Of a stretch of DNA of 64,000 nt, positions 44,539 to 56,316 are shown in pieces. How positions within the stretch are numbered: the first letter of the stretch is position 1; each line of letters opens with the position of its first letter. The translations under genes were made by a program, and so were the position numbers. Source of the stretch: Lunularia cruciata (Eukaryota; Streptophyta; Marchantiopsida; Lunulariales; Lunulariaceae). The stretch covers positions 48,050,001-48,114,000 of the forward strand of contig OX419757.1 in NCBI GenBank assembly GCA_948567375.1, read 5' to 3'. The notes under the pieces were generated by a model. That model did no database searches and had not been told where the DNA came from. It saw only the letters and a program-made list of their open reading frames with translations.

Positions 44539-47279
44539 CTTTTATTTTATTTTTTCATTTACCCTTCTTATTCTTATAAGTGCTACTACAGATTTCCTTC
44601 AGCTTGAGAAGCTAGCATGGGTTAGTGAACTTTGTACTCTTGTCTACTTTCTTGGCAGATGTAGAGTGCACATCAACATATAATACTATTGTGGTAAGAG
44701 TAGCCTTGCAAGCTTGTAGTGTTTGACTTGAATAGTGTTTTGGTGGACATTGTTCTAGGGTTCCATATGACTGCATTGTTGGTAAGGAAAATTTATTTTA
44801 CAATGATACAATCATCCTCAATGTATCTATATGAGGAAATCAATTCTATGTAGTTTTTCACTCTTTGATGTTGCTATATAGAGTATATCATGGTTTGTGC
44901 AGCCTTTAAGGGAACTTCTTTTGCCATTTGAGACTTGTAAATTGTTGAAGTTTGTTTTGATACAAGATGAATCCTTCAATCTTTCTGCATTTTAAGTAAG
45001 AGTAAACTCTTGGAGTTAGTGTACTTCAAGAATGGGAGTACATTGTTGATCTTTGTATGATATAGGATCTGGTGGCAATAACTCATGCAGTTATCATTGG
45101 CAATAACTTATGTAGCTATGAATATAACATGCCTGGGGAAATGGATCATATACTATTATTTTAATAAGGATACTCACAAATTTTGTCAAATGAGCCATTC
45201 AACTTTTCTATAATCAGTATATGATGGTTTCATGTATGGTAAATTTCTTGTGGATAAACTTTGCCTTACCTTGCAGGTCTAGCTTACTAATTCCAAGCTT
45301 AAGTTTATAATTGACTATATTTTCCAATGTGGGCTTTTTGGTCTACGTTGCCTAAAATCACTTGTACTATGATTGTCAACCAATTCAAGGCAAAGATATA
45401 TTATTGAAAGGCACATTGAATCCAATGTTATATGGTTTACCTAATATGTTACCGAAATACTTGTAACATGTTCTTAGACATATGGGGGATATGTTTATAA
45501 TTTGGAACCAGATGAGCTTATGAATTATATTCTTTTATTTGGCTTTCTTGAGGATGAAACAGAGTGGAAGGATAATGATTATTAGAATATTGGATTGTAA
45601 TAAAAAGTGCAAAACCTTAATCATATGTATATAGGAGTTATAGAATATTTACATTATATTATTTACAGGTCAATCATTTCAATATAATATTTTTTACTAA
45701 ACTATTACTAATATTCTCCCTCTTCAGAATTTTTAGTCTAGCGTGTGCTTTTAGAGTTTTGTTTTGGTATTTGAGGATTCATTTTTGGACTTTTGATGAA
45801 TGGATTTGGACATTGTACTGTCCCGAATTAGTGAAAAGCTTGATCCATGTATTGAGTATGTAATATGGTGACAATTGAGTGCTTCTTCACCATCGTACCT
45901 AGCTTTCTAAGCTACACTCAAATTTATAGCTTTCAAAGCTAAACTCTACAAGTTCTAACTAAGGAGTATAAGCCTCTGATGTCCTCATTGATAATAGCAT
46001 ACACTCGTAGATAATACCAGACAAATGCTTCTTACTGAATGAAGTAAATTGTAGATATTTTACTAGATTATCAGAGTTACATAATTTACAGTAAAATACT
46101 TGATGTATAACTCCGACCCCGGGCTTATGGTGTGGAATTGCTTTAGCAGTAAGCTGATGGCCCAGAGTCATCTACAAGTGTTTGCGCTTATTAAACAACA
46201 TAATCCTATTTAAGGGTTCAGTGGTAGCTATAGTCAACATCCTCGTGCTAGTTTTACAATTGATGTATTTGCTAGTAGTAGAAAGCATGAAATCCAAAAG
46301 TTCCCTAGTTTGCACACTTCCAGTCCACTTATAACAATAAATGTACCAAGCTTCATTACTCCGTGTTTTCAAAGGAAATTCATCTTGAAGAATTTAACTA
46401 CCACATAGCTTTGAAGCATCAATCTAATCTTGTCAGTCAATATATCCTTGGTCCGCATGGAAAATCTCCTTGACATATTTTCCTCGGTGCTCCTGTGATC
46501 TAAAAATAAATATTAGCATTTTGTTAAAGAATATCATTCTTTTCCTCTACCCCTAGATTATGGTATACATGTAACATGACGCTTGTGACGAGATCTAAGT
46601 AGCTATATGTAAATATGAAATCATAGTTTCGCTGAGTTGTCCTATTCCAAATCCGGTATATCTAGATTATGTAAAAGTTTACTATGCAATTATAAATTAG
46701 TAATTTTAAATTCACAAGCAATATAAGCAACTGGATATTAATGTGTAATCTTAGTGCAATGTCATACCACTCAGTCCGGATAGAATCCACAGTGCATTCT
46801 TATTTTGTTCGTTTTCTGTATAATTTATTTCAAATATATGGGAATTCTTCTCCAAATTTGGCACCTGGAATGTGAAATTAACGGACACCATATTTCAAGT
46901 TGCAATTCTTAGCTTATAATGTGAGGGATCAGTTGAAGGTCATGCAACTCGGTCCCAACAGATTACGCAATGTAATTAGTCGTTTTGATTGGTGAATTGT
47001 AGATTGTCAAAGAATTGCGAATCCATTGATCTAGACTTTTCGTCATCAAGGCTCCAAAAGTGACAAAGTTGCTTGCAGAATCTAGTACTTGAACAGCGAG
47101 ATCTTGTATTTCAGATGTCGATGCGTTTACTCAATGTAAACTGTCGAGCAAATCATATTAGTCATTCAATCATATAAAGGGCATAACAAAAATTAGCAAA
47201 TTTGTTATTGTCTCTTGAAAATTCATTCATCCATACCTAGCACGAACAGAACCTGAGAACCTACAATAGGTCATGAAAC
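42371..47279. other. AT-rich region without recognisable genes
   Basis: Nearly 5 kb has no clear coding frame. There are some coding-like scraps (for example near 43,700-43,900 and 45,300-45,550) that I cannot assign. A pair of minus-strand frames at 45,959-46,171 and 46,172-46,372 is of unknown nature and may be chance. It holds the (TA)n tract listed separately. Confidence 0.4.
44443..44535. repeat. (TA)n microsatellite
   Basis: About 46 uninterrupted TA units. It produces a long open frame of alternating Ile and Tyr that is not a gene. Confidence 0.98.
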
Positions 47280-47355
47280 CTGGGTCTTAGTTCCGCTGGG
47301 TGGGAGCACTCACACCTGTTTGCCCGGTGGGGCTTTATCCCTGGGAATTGAACTC
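47280..47355 (-). repeat. Possible tRNA-derived SINE fragment
   Basis: On the minus strand GAGTTCAATTCCC resembles a polymerase III B box (GGTTCAANNCC), followed by a GC-rich segment with CCCACCGGGC and GCTCCCACCC. The GC content is unlike the AT-rich surroundings. No A box or poly(A) tail could be fixed. Confidence 0.3.
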
Positions 47356-47504
47356 TTGAAAATTTCAAAGGATGGATTACACATTCAACAACACACACAT
47401 TTCGTGTGTCGTCTATGTTCTCTCTTTTGTGAAACGTATCTGCACATGGGCTGCCAATTTAATATTATTCCAAACAAGTCGGTGTGTTATCGGCTATTCT
47501 TTAC

Positions 47505-47615
47505 TATTTCTCATGTAGACTCTACTGGAATTTAGCCCCATTTTTTATTTTTATTTTTCTCTCCCTTGTACGGCTTGAGGGGTCTTCCCATCCTTCGTTT
47601 TTTCTACGCGGTCGC
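47505..47615 (+). mobile_element. RLE-LINE 3' stub (copy 5)
   Basis: Matches the last about 110 bp of the family, from ATTTCTCATGTAGACTCT through TAGCCCC to GGTCGC. It is a strongly 5'-truncated insertion, which is usual for target-primed reverse transcription. Confidence 0.75.
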
Positions 47616-48736
47616 CTTCTCCCCTATTCTTTACATACGGGATTCTGAGTTGTCGGATTTGCGGAATTCTCGTGTTTGTCATGTCTAATAGAATTTCACG
47701 TTCGTTGACGTTCTTATGCTGGCTGCTGCTTTTCTCCTGCAAACTTTTCTGACAGATGAGCTTTTCACGTCCAAAATTTTACATTGCATATCCAGCCAGT
47801 CAGCGACTGATGCACGTATTGCAGGTGTTTGCGTATCACTAGATGTGTTGTCTAAAGTGCTATTTTGTTGGTGAGTACTATGGTTTCTGCAGACGACAAT
47901 ATATTAGTTTAATAAAAACTGTCAGGGATTCAAAGGAAAACCTTAGCCGTTTGAAACTTGTAAGACTTTACGTGGACTAGAGTAAAGGGAAAGCGTCTCG
48001 TTCAAGCACATCTCTTGGAACTATATCTCAATCGATATCGTACTAAATTACTGATGAGAAGACAGTAAATAAATATATACCCCGAAGGAAACAGAAACAG
48101 GAGTACAAAGCACCAGGATGGATTGTCATTCCTGTCAAAGTTGATAAGTATATGTAGTACGTCCAAGATTTAACGTCTGATTGTAATGAGGCCTATCGTC
48201 GTGAGCGATTGCTTTACGTATAAATATTAAAGAAAAGATTTGGCTCCTTGGTAATTCATTGACCAGGGGCTCGACGGGTCTTCCGCAGTAATTTGTTGTT
48301 GCAAAATAATTGATTCTTTTTTAGATGGAATGCTTTAGTTTCTTAGTCAATTTAGCATCAGAAAGGGAAAGTAGGTTAAGTATTAAACAAGGGAAGTACT
48401 ATTTACAGCAAAGTTTTGCTATTCCCCCACATTTAAACCTATATTCCAGCACGAGGATTAGTTTAGGGGAGATTAATTTACAATGTGATGGAGATAGTAA
48501 AAAGTGTGATGGAAATACTATTTCCCTGAAACAAAACATGTGAAGAGAGATTATCTACTTGTATATCCGGCACAATGTATGTCGATCTGCTCTATGTATT
48601 CTAATCAATTAGATTCTATATGCTGAGAAAGCTATGTGTATGGAAGTCAGGATAGCTTTGTTGCACTACTAGAGAGTCTGTCAAGAAATTTTTACTCGGC
48701 ATATTATTGTATCAAGAGCACGCAAAGAAATGAAAG

Positions 48737-51700
48737 GCGACCACGTAGGAAAAACAAAGGATGGGAAGACCCCATCAAGCTGTACAAGGGAGAGACAAAA
48801 AAGGTAACATGGGGCTAAGCCCCAATAGAGTCTATATGAGAAATCTGCACTACCACACCTAAGATATCCGAGCTATGCAAGTCGTACGGTCTACACACAA
48901 CGGGAGCATCCGAAGAAACATCACCTAATGTGATTTCTCTCCTATGGAATGCACCAGCCACTGCCCTTTGTAGAGCAATGGTCACACGCTGTCTAAAATA
49001 TGCTACAAAGTATGAGAGTGGGAGTGGTACCCCCTGACGCTTAACATGATAAGCTCTCGTGCACTCCCTGAAAATGTGTCCAATGCCATATCCATCGCTC
49101 CATATAACTCCAAAACTAGAGGAACAAAGAGGTGACTCCGCTGCATGCTCCTATACTTGGAGACCTTGCGACCTGCTGCTGCACTCGCCGCCCATCCAGG
49201 GGGATGGGTAATCACTCCCTCCGAAACTGTATCCCGCATAGTGTCCATAACTACGACATCCGCTACTATCACCTGATCATCTCAGACCAAGTATAAGTTT
49301 GCCCTAACACGTGTCGTCTGCAAAGCATACGAACGCTCCTTCCAAGCCAAGTATCCACACTCTTGTGCCATAGCAAACACTATGTCTCTTATGGCATCAT
49401 GGGTAGCTATCCTCTGTCCTCCAAAAGGACACCGTGTCATGTGGACCGCTATTGCATCTAGTGTAGAACCACACTTAGAAGTGAGTAATGAAGATGCAGA
49501 TGGGTGGACCAAACCTAGGCGAAACCTCATTGTTGTAGAGAAAGTAGTTGGTGCGAGTCGGAAAGCCCTAATGCACAGTCAAGCTAGGAGTAAGAGCAAA
49601 GACATGCTCTAGTAGCTTGAGGAATGGACGAGTCGACTAAGAGAGAATGTAGCGTATGCTCACACTGTTGCTCCATCAAGGAAGACTGTAAACCTCTAGT
49701 CCAATCTGACAATAGTGAAGCAAAAGGTGGAAAATTCTCTCGTGCTCGTGGGGATAGACTATCTCTTGTCTGCCTCAATAACACCTAGAGAGGAAAGGAT
49801 CCTCCCTCCACCTCTATCACATAAGTCTCCAAAACCGGCCTATCAGCAACCACAAAACAAGAGGAAAGTAGGAGTGCCAAGAGAGCCCAACTACCCAAAA
49901 ATGCTATAGGTGTTGTCTTCTCCATAGAAAGCAAGCCAGCCCTACCACATGAGATCGGTAGAGCCGTCTATCTACATGCCAAATCCACTATCACACACTC
50001 AAAAGTCCATGGTCCAATAATATCACCAAAGATTCCCATAATCCTTCTATCAAATGCTCTCAGAAGTGATAGGAAGGACGGTGAGGGAGGAATTGTACAG
50101 ATGAGGTAGGATGGACAACAAGCAATACAGGAAGAGAGTATACCAAATGCCACCTACGGATCTCCTAGTTATGGAACGTCATCCACATGGATAACATCCT
50201 CTGCAAGAACAACATCTAAGAAGCGTGTGACAAAATCCTCCGATCTTACTGGCACTCCAAGAACACGAAGTCCATCTATGGATGTGATACAACCCTCTGG
50301 AAGCTCAAGGTGGAGAGGGATACCTAAAGGGGACCATGCCCTACACTTTGACACCTTGACTCTCAAGCCTACTAGATGTAGCTTGGCAGTCAAGTAGTCA
50401 AAGGCCTGCCTAATCTGATCTACAGTGCCTACGATGTGTGTATCATTTGTCAAGGAGGGAAACTCACAACCTGGCATGGCCAAAGTAGTAGATAGGAGTG
50501 CTCTAAAATGAGCCATGGAAAATAAGGGGCCCCCCCAAAGAATCTCCTTGACGTGTACTAATAGCTGACTCCAAGACGGTGACTCCCTCCTGTGAACTCC
50601 CATGCTAGTAGTAAAGGGAAGCTGGAGAGCCATAAAAAGACCGCACAAAAGGAATGAGACTCGCCAAGGATCCACCAGCCTCCCTAAGCTCTCTAAAGAT
50701 GGATGCACGTGAGACGCTATTAAAAGAATTCTCAACATCCACCTGTAGGACAACCCACTCCGGATGGATATTTAGGAGTGCTCTAATGCCTAGAGATATA
50801 GCCTCACATCCTCCAAGTGTAGCTACTGCAAACTCATGTGGACTAAGATGTTGTCAAAAGTGAGAACAATGCTAAAGAACAATGGTACGACTGAGCAAAC
50901 ACAAAAAGATCTCTCCAATAGCAATCGGTCTAATGCCTCTCGTGTCCTTCTCCATCGTGAGAAGTTGACTAGCACCTAACACCCGACTAATAGACATAGG
51001 AATGTCTCGTCTCACTACTGGTGCAGCCACCTGAAACAACTCAATAAAACCACTAGAAGGATCATCTGCCTGAAAGCAATCTCTAAGGTGCTCATAAACC
51101 ATTCTTGACAAGCCTCTTGAGGAAAGGCAAGGGGCAATGCACAATGCTTGTGCAAATAGCGACCTATCAAGAACATAAAGGCTGCTCAGGCTGATAATCT
51201 AAGACCTCTAGTGGTAGTCCTTCTACTGCTATATGATGTAGTGAGCGTAGGGAAGAGATGGTCTCATCAGTAGGACTCTCTATAGACAAAGGTATAGCGC
51301 TCATGTTGCTCTACTAAACTCTCTCGCCTGACCCAATGTCCTACATCATTGTAATCGAGTTGAATCTGTGGTATCTTGTGGCAATGCCTGTCTCCTAAAT
51401 CATGTAGCCCTAACAGACTCTTCCTGAAGGGCTGCCCAGTCCCCTGCTTGGAATCAACTAAATCTAGCAGCCACCTCTCTATGCCCCGTATGTCCCCCTC
51501 TAGCATAACAAAGACACCATCGAAGGAGTAAGAGGAATAGGAACCATGCTAACTTGTCCAAAGGATCACGTGCCAAACGGTCTAGTGGTAGGCAAAAAGC
51601 ATATCTAGCCTCATCATGGAGTGTGTGGGGTAGCCTATGGAATAGATATGGACATGGAAAACTAGTCTCAATTAACCCCAAAATGCAACCAGCCTGAGAA

Positions 51701-52396
51701 GCTAACCATTCCCACGACTCGATCGGTATCCTTGGAACGATCAACAAAGTTATAGAAGAAGCGTGTGTAATCCCGAGTATCACTGCTGTCAATGTGGTCG
51801 CTTGTCTCACGTGGGCATCCCAAGGGGTGCAATCATAGTCCTTGTGTATCGTTCCCACATGGGTCTTTACCCCTTGCGAGGTAAAGCATCGATGACACAC
51901 CATGCATGGTGTATCCCGACCCGCTCTAGGCGACCCTACATGGGAAGGTGTAACCATGGCTAGTACAAGAATAATGACAGTAACACATATTGCTTCTCTC
52001 TATATCTCCCCATATCTACAAAACCACAACCCCTCACATCCCAACTCACATAAGAAAACAATCTCTCCAAACCCTAAAATCTATAAACTCTCATAACTTT
52101 TAATCTCCATCCCCAAAATTTTCAAACTAAATTCCCATGGAACTTAATCATAAAAACCAAGAGATTGGAAATGAAAATCCCCGACCCATCACTCTCAATG
52201 TATAATGATCACTCTAAACCCTAAAAAATCTAAAAATCCTCATAACTTTCTACTCCATTCTCCATAGTCTTCAATCTAGGTGCCAATAGAACCGAAATTG
52301 AAAAAAAAAAAGAATAGACTATTCACTCGAATGCTACATGTTAGAGAGCACTCAAAATTTATAGATATTGTCTCACGTCTCTCCCTCTCCTCTCGA
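48737..52396 (-). mobile_element. RLE-type non-LTR retrotransposon, full length (copy 2)
   Basis: This is the most complete copy, about 3.66 kb: leader of about 440 bp (52,396-51,958), one frame of about 1,047 codons (51,957-48,815, with shifts), a 78-bp 3' untranslated part, and the end GGTCGC (minus strand, 48,742-48,737). It shares its leader with copy 1 (88-543) and its 3' part with copies 1, 4 and 5. No poly(A) follows. It serves as the reference for the family in this window. Confidence 0.85.
48815..51957 (-). pseudogene. RLE-LINE polyprotein: C2H2 finger, reverse transcriptase, R2-like nuclease
   Basis: Order on the minus strand: start M-V-T-P-S-H-V; finger C-M-V-C-H-R-C-F then H-V-G-T-I-H (C-X2-C-X11-H-X4-H, intact here); Leu-rich segment (51,454-51,600); L-G-A-S-Q-L then I-R-P-I-A-I-G-E (50,872-51,144); reverse transcriptase (50,753-50,169) with G-G-P-L-F-S-M-A-H-F and T-N-D in place of A-D-D; V-L-G-V-P-V; connector; C-G-S-T-L-D then H-M-T-R-C-P-F-G-G-Q-R; R-D-I-V; V-A-D-V-V-V-M-D-type nuclease core; K-V-S-K-Y-R. 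The stop at 48,815-48,817 is in a GGGGCTAAGCCCC hairpin. Frames are shifted about four times. The changed catalytic box means this copy is dead. Confidence 0.75.
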
Positions 52397-54728
52397 GTCT
52401 CCACACTCTCCCGAAGAATAAAAATAGGTGCACGACATACGTTTCGAAATGTGATTTTGAAAGATGGTTTTGAGGAAGACGAAGAGCCATCCACGCTCAC
52501 TGAGATGGATGCTGTAATAACCGTGGTGGGATCAACTGGGAGGATTGCCACTAATATACGTTAAACGTTTCTTTTCTACAACTACACCTTCTTTTACCTT
52601 GACATCTGCGTGAGAGTTGATACAAATTACCCAAGGTTGACTATAGACTTCGACTTGGATTTGGGCTTCACTGCTTATGTACATACCACCTGTCCCTTCC
52701 CCTTTTCATTGTGTCTCTAATCCACACTCTGAAGTTCAATTTCAGGCATATATTTGGCAATAACGAGACAATACCTCTCTGTCTCGCCACGGAAGGCGGA
52801 AAACCATTCAACTATTCCCTTTCCAGTCATCTTAACATAGAGCACGCAAAGCAGAATATGTCTTGAGTTTATAATTAGCAGCAATAATTTAGTTAACAAG
52901 GTTTGCTCTCCGCTTTGGATGATAACAACAAAAAATGATATCAAACCAAGAATATGGTCAACAATGGTCTTTGCTCTCCAGTTTTGTATGATGACAGAAA
53001 AGACATTCAAACCAATAATTCGATTCTTAAAAAGTATTTGCTTGACTCGAATAGATTCTCTATCCAAATCGGACCACATGAAAAACATGGACTGTTGCTA
53101 TTCTAACTTACCCTGTTGAGCTGAGGTAATTTACTTTTAATAATGGTGATGATATAATATGCTGAAAAAAAATATATATAGCAAGGTTATCCTGCTGTTT
53201 TCAACGGCTAGAAACAAAGTCATCTTTCATATCTAGAATGTCATCATCAGATTCTACAGATCAAGACGTACGTCAACTATATAAACAGGTTATAGTTACT
53301 GTAATGGAATAGCTCAGATTCAGTGGATTTCATGTTATATACTGAGTATATAGCTTTTGAATCAGTTGGAGCTGACCTTTTGAGTATGATTTACCTTTTC
53401 TCTACTCCAGGTATATTTTTCGATGTCTTGAATTCAACACACAGACATGCCTTTGCAGTATCGTTAGCAAATGATGCAGCCCTGACTCACATGTAAAGTC
53501 TGATGAATTAAATGTTTAGCTTGATATCAGACTGGACTTGTTAATGTCAATAAATTTCGTAGTAATATAACGTTTTTGACAAACTACTCCCTCGTACCTA
53601 TGGGGATCCTTGAAAATCTATCTGATGCATGCGAGTGATTCCAATAAACAATCGGTTTACAGTTAATATGACTTGTTTCGGTATTGGCATCGTTATATGA
53701 GGGACATTGTTGTGATTCTTAGAGCTCTAAAGTTCAGCCATAAAAAGAAAAGCTACGTCATTGAATGTCAAATTGTGTGTCCAACCATCGGTGTCTCTCG
53801 TTTATTTATAACGTGTATGTGGAGTGCATAATAGAGGTGCGTGCAATTGTATATTTGTCGATACAAGTAGAGTTTGAATTTCAAGAATGTCCTATAGTTT
53901 CAACCACTTCTAGATGAAGTTCATGCCTTACTAATAGAAAGAATAGCATAAAACGGCACCTGGAAATAGAGACGCTATTATTCTAAAGACGCGGGGTGGG
54001 CTAAGATGTTTTGATCGACTTCTGCAATCAGAAACAGTGACCTGCACTTCAAGCTAAACAGCAACTGCACATGGGATTAGATTGGATTGGAGCACCTCTT
54101 TGTAACGGTAGAGTGCCCTACTACGAGGTCTTAACGGGTTTCTTCTACCTTTCCTGGTTTAGAGGCAACTTCAATTTTCCACCCGCGTCCACGATGCAAA
54201 CATCGATCGGAGGAGTTTCTTATCCTTAGGACGTCTCTAGTCATTAGGAACTCAACTAGAAGACATCATATGGAATCATGCTCCTTGTAGTTAGTGTGTC
54301 TGTCGCATTATTAATTTCTCTAGAGCAGATGAATACCAGGGACTCCCGTCCTATCAATGTTCTTTCCCAGATCAAATTTAATGATGAAAATGTCCCTATC
54401 ACCCGTCTTTTTGAGTCCTTGAAGAATATCGCTGTAGGGAACGGTCGGCAATGAACAGGTCTCTCCGTAGTTATCTCATTACTTATTTGAGGAAAGTTGA
54501 TTGGAACTGGCGTCGTTTATCTGCAGAGAACTATTTACACCTCATAGCTCTTCACAATTGGTACGGATCACAAGGGATCTGAGATTTGAAGCTAGTCATG
54601 AGTTTGGGAAGGACAAAACAAAAGGCAACGGAGGAAGGGTCCCTACTAGACCGTCCTAAACTCGCTACAAAACACAAATTTCTTCTTCTTCTTTTCCAAA
54701 AGTTCACCCATGGAACAAATTTGAGTTG
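52397..54728. other. Low-repeat region, no assigned gene
   Basis: No convincing gene is seen in 2.3 kb. A possible coding scrap at 54,331-54,595 (frames with N-V-L-S-Q-I-K-F-N and L-R-K-V-D-W-N-W-R-R-L-S) is too short and shifted to identify. The GC content is slightly higher than in the LTR-rich part. Confidence 0.4.
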
Positions 54729-56316
54729 AGCTTCTAGAAGGGTGTATCACATCCACATATGGACTTAGTGTTCTTGGAGTGCCACTAGGATTGGAGGATT
54801 TTGTCACATGCTTCTTAGACGCTGTCCTTGCAGAGGATGTTCTCCATGTGGATGACCTTCCATTACTAGGGGATCCGCATGTGGCATTTGGTATACTCTC
54901 CTCTAGTATTGCTCATCAACCATCCTACCTCATATGTATAGTTCTCGCCTCACCGTCCTTCCTATCACGTTTGAGAGCTTTTGATAGGAGGATTATGGGA
55001 AGTCTTTGGTGATATTATTGGACCATGAACATTTGAGTATGTGATAGGAAATTTGGCACATAGACAGACGGCTCTGCTAATCTCACATAGAGGAGTTGGC
55101 TTGCTATCTATGGAGGAGACGGCACCTATAGCGTTTTTGGGTAGTTGGGCTCTCTCAACACCCCTACTTTCCTCTCGTTTTGTGGTTGTTGATTGGCCGG
55201 TTTTGGAGACTTATTTGATAGAGGTGGAGGGAGGATCCTTTTCTCTCCTTATTGTAGCAGTTGAGAGATAGTCTATCCACACGGGCACGAGAGGATTTTC
55301 CACCTTTTGCTTCACTATCGTCAGATTGGACTAGAGGTTTCCAGTCTTCCTTGATAGAGCGATAGTGTGAGTATATGCTACATTCTCTCTTAGTCGACTC
55401 GTCCATTCCTCAAGCTACTAGAGCACATCTTTGCTCTTGCTCCGGCAAGGGTGTAGGCTCTTGGATCCTAGTTGGACCATGCATTAGGGCATTCCGGCTC
55501 GCAGTAGCTACTTTCTCTACATCGATGAGGTTTTGCCTAGATTTGGTCCACCCATCTGCATCTTCATTACTCACTTGTGAGTGTGGTTCTACACTAATGC
55601 AACAGGGGTCCACATGACATGGTGTCCTTTTAGAGGACAAAGGATAGCTACACATCATGCTATTAGGGACATAGTGTTTGCTATGGCACAAGAGAATGGA
55701 TACTTGGCCTGGAAAGAGTGTTCGTATGCTTTGCAGATGACACGTGTCAGGGCAGACTTATACTTGGTCCGAGATGATCAGGTGACAGTAGCTGATGTCG
55801 TGGTTACGGACCCTACGCGGGATACAGTTTTGGAGGGAGTGATTACCCATCCCCCTGGATGGGTGGCGAGTGCAGCGGCAAGTCGCAAGGTCTCCAAGTA
55901 TAGGGGCATGCAGCGAGGTCACCTCTTTGTTCCTCTAGCCTTGGAGTTATATGGAGCGATGGACACGGCATTTGACACATTTGTCAGGGAGTGCGCAAGA
56001 GCTTATCATGTTAGGTGATGGGGTGCCAACCTCACTCTCATACTTTGTAGCGTATTTTAGACAGCGTGTGTCCATTTCTCTACAGAGTGCAGTGGCTGTT
56101 GCAATCCTTAGGAGAGCAATCACATTAGGTGATGTTTCTTTGGATGCTCCAGTGGTGTGTAGACCGTACGACTTGCATAGCTTGGATATCTTAGGTGAGG
56201 TAGGGCAGATTTCTCATATAGACTCTGTTGGGGCTTAGCCCCATTTTACCATTTTTGTCTCTCCCTTGTACGGCTTGATAGGGTCTTCCCATCCTTTGTT
56301 TTCTTTACGCGGTCGC
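54729..56316 (+). mobile_element. RLE-type non-LTR retrotransposon, 5'-truncated (copy 4)
   Basis: It starts inside the reverse transcriptase, at GAGCTTCTAGAAGGGTG, and runs to GGTCGC at 56,311-56,316. 5' truncation with an intact 3' end is typical of target-primed insertion. It is the best copy for the nuclease domain. Confidence 0.82.
54779..56238 (+). pseudogene. RLE-LINE thumb, connector and nuclease domain, copy 4
   Basis: Thumb: L-G-V-P-L-G-L-E-D-F-V-T-C-F-L-D then L-P-L-L-G-D-P-H-V-A-F-G-I-L (54,779-55,012). Connector: 55,041-55,500. Nuclease frame (55,581-56,018): H-M-T-W-C-P-F, R-D-I-V-F-A-M-A-Q-E, V-R-A-D-L-Y-L-V-R-D-D, V-A-D-V-V-V-T-D-P-T-R-D-T, K-V-S-K-Y-R-G-M-Q-R-G-H-L-F-V-P-L-A-L-E. 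The tail Y-F-R-Q-R-V-S-I-S-L-Q-S ends at the stop 56,236-56,238. The Asp of A-D-L and of A-D-V fit a P-D...D-X-K-like fold. The frame shifts near 55,600 and 56,010. Confidence 0.75.

Noticed and set aside
44417-44683. Open frame of alternating Ile-Tyr
   Set aside because: It is the translation of the (TA)n microsatellite.
46080-46150. GC-rich patch as a tRNA gene
   Set aside because: No cloverleaf or paired A and B boxes could be formed by eye.
45959-46372. Two adjacent minus-strand frames as a possible gene
   Set aside because: No recognisable domain, different frames and no start or splice context that I could defend.
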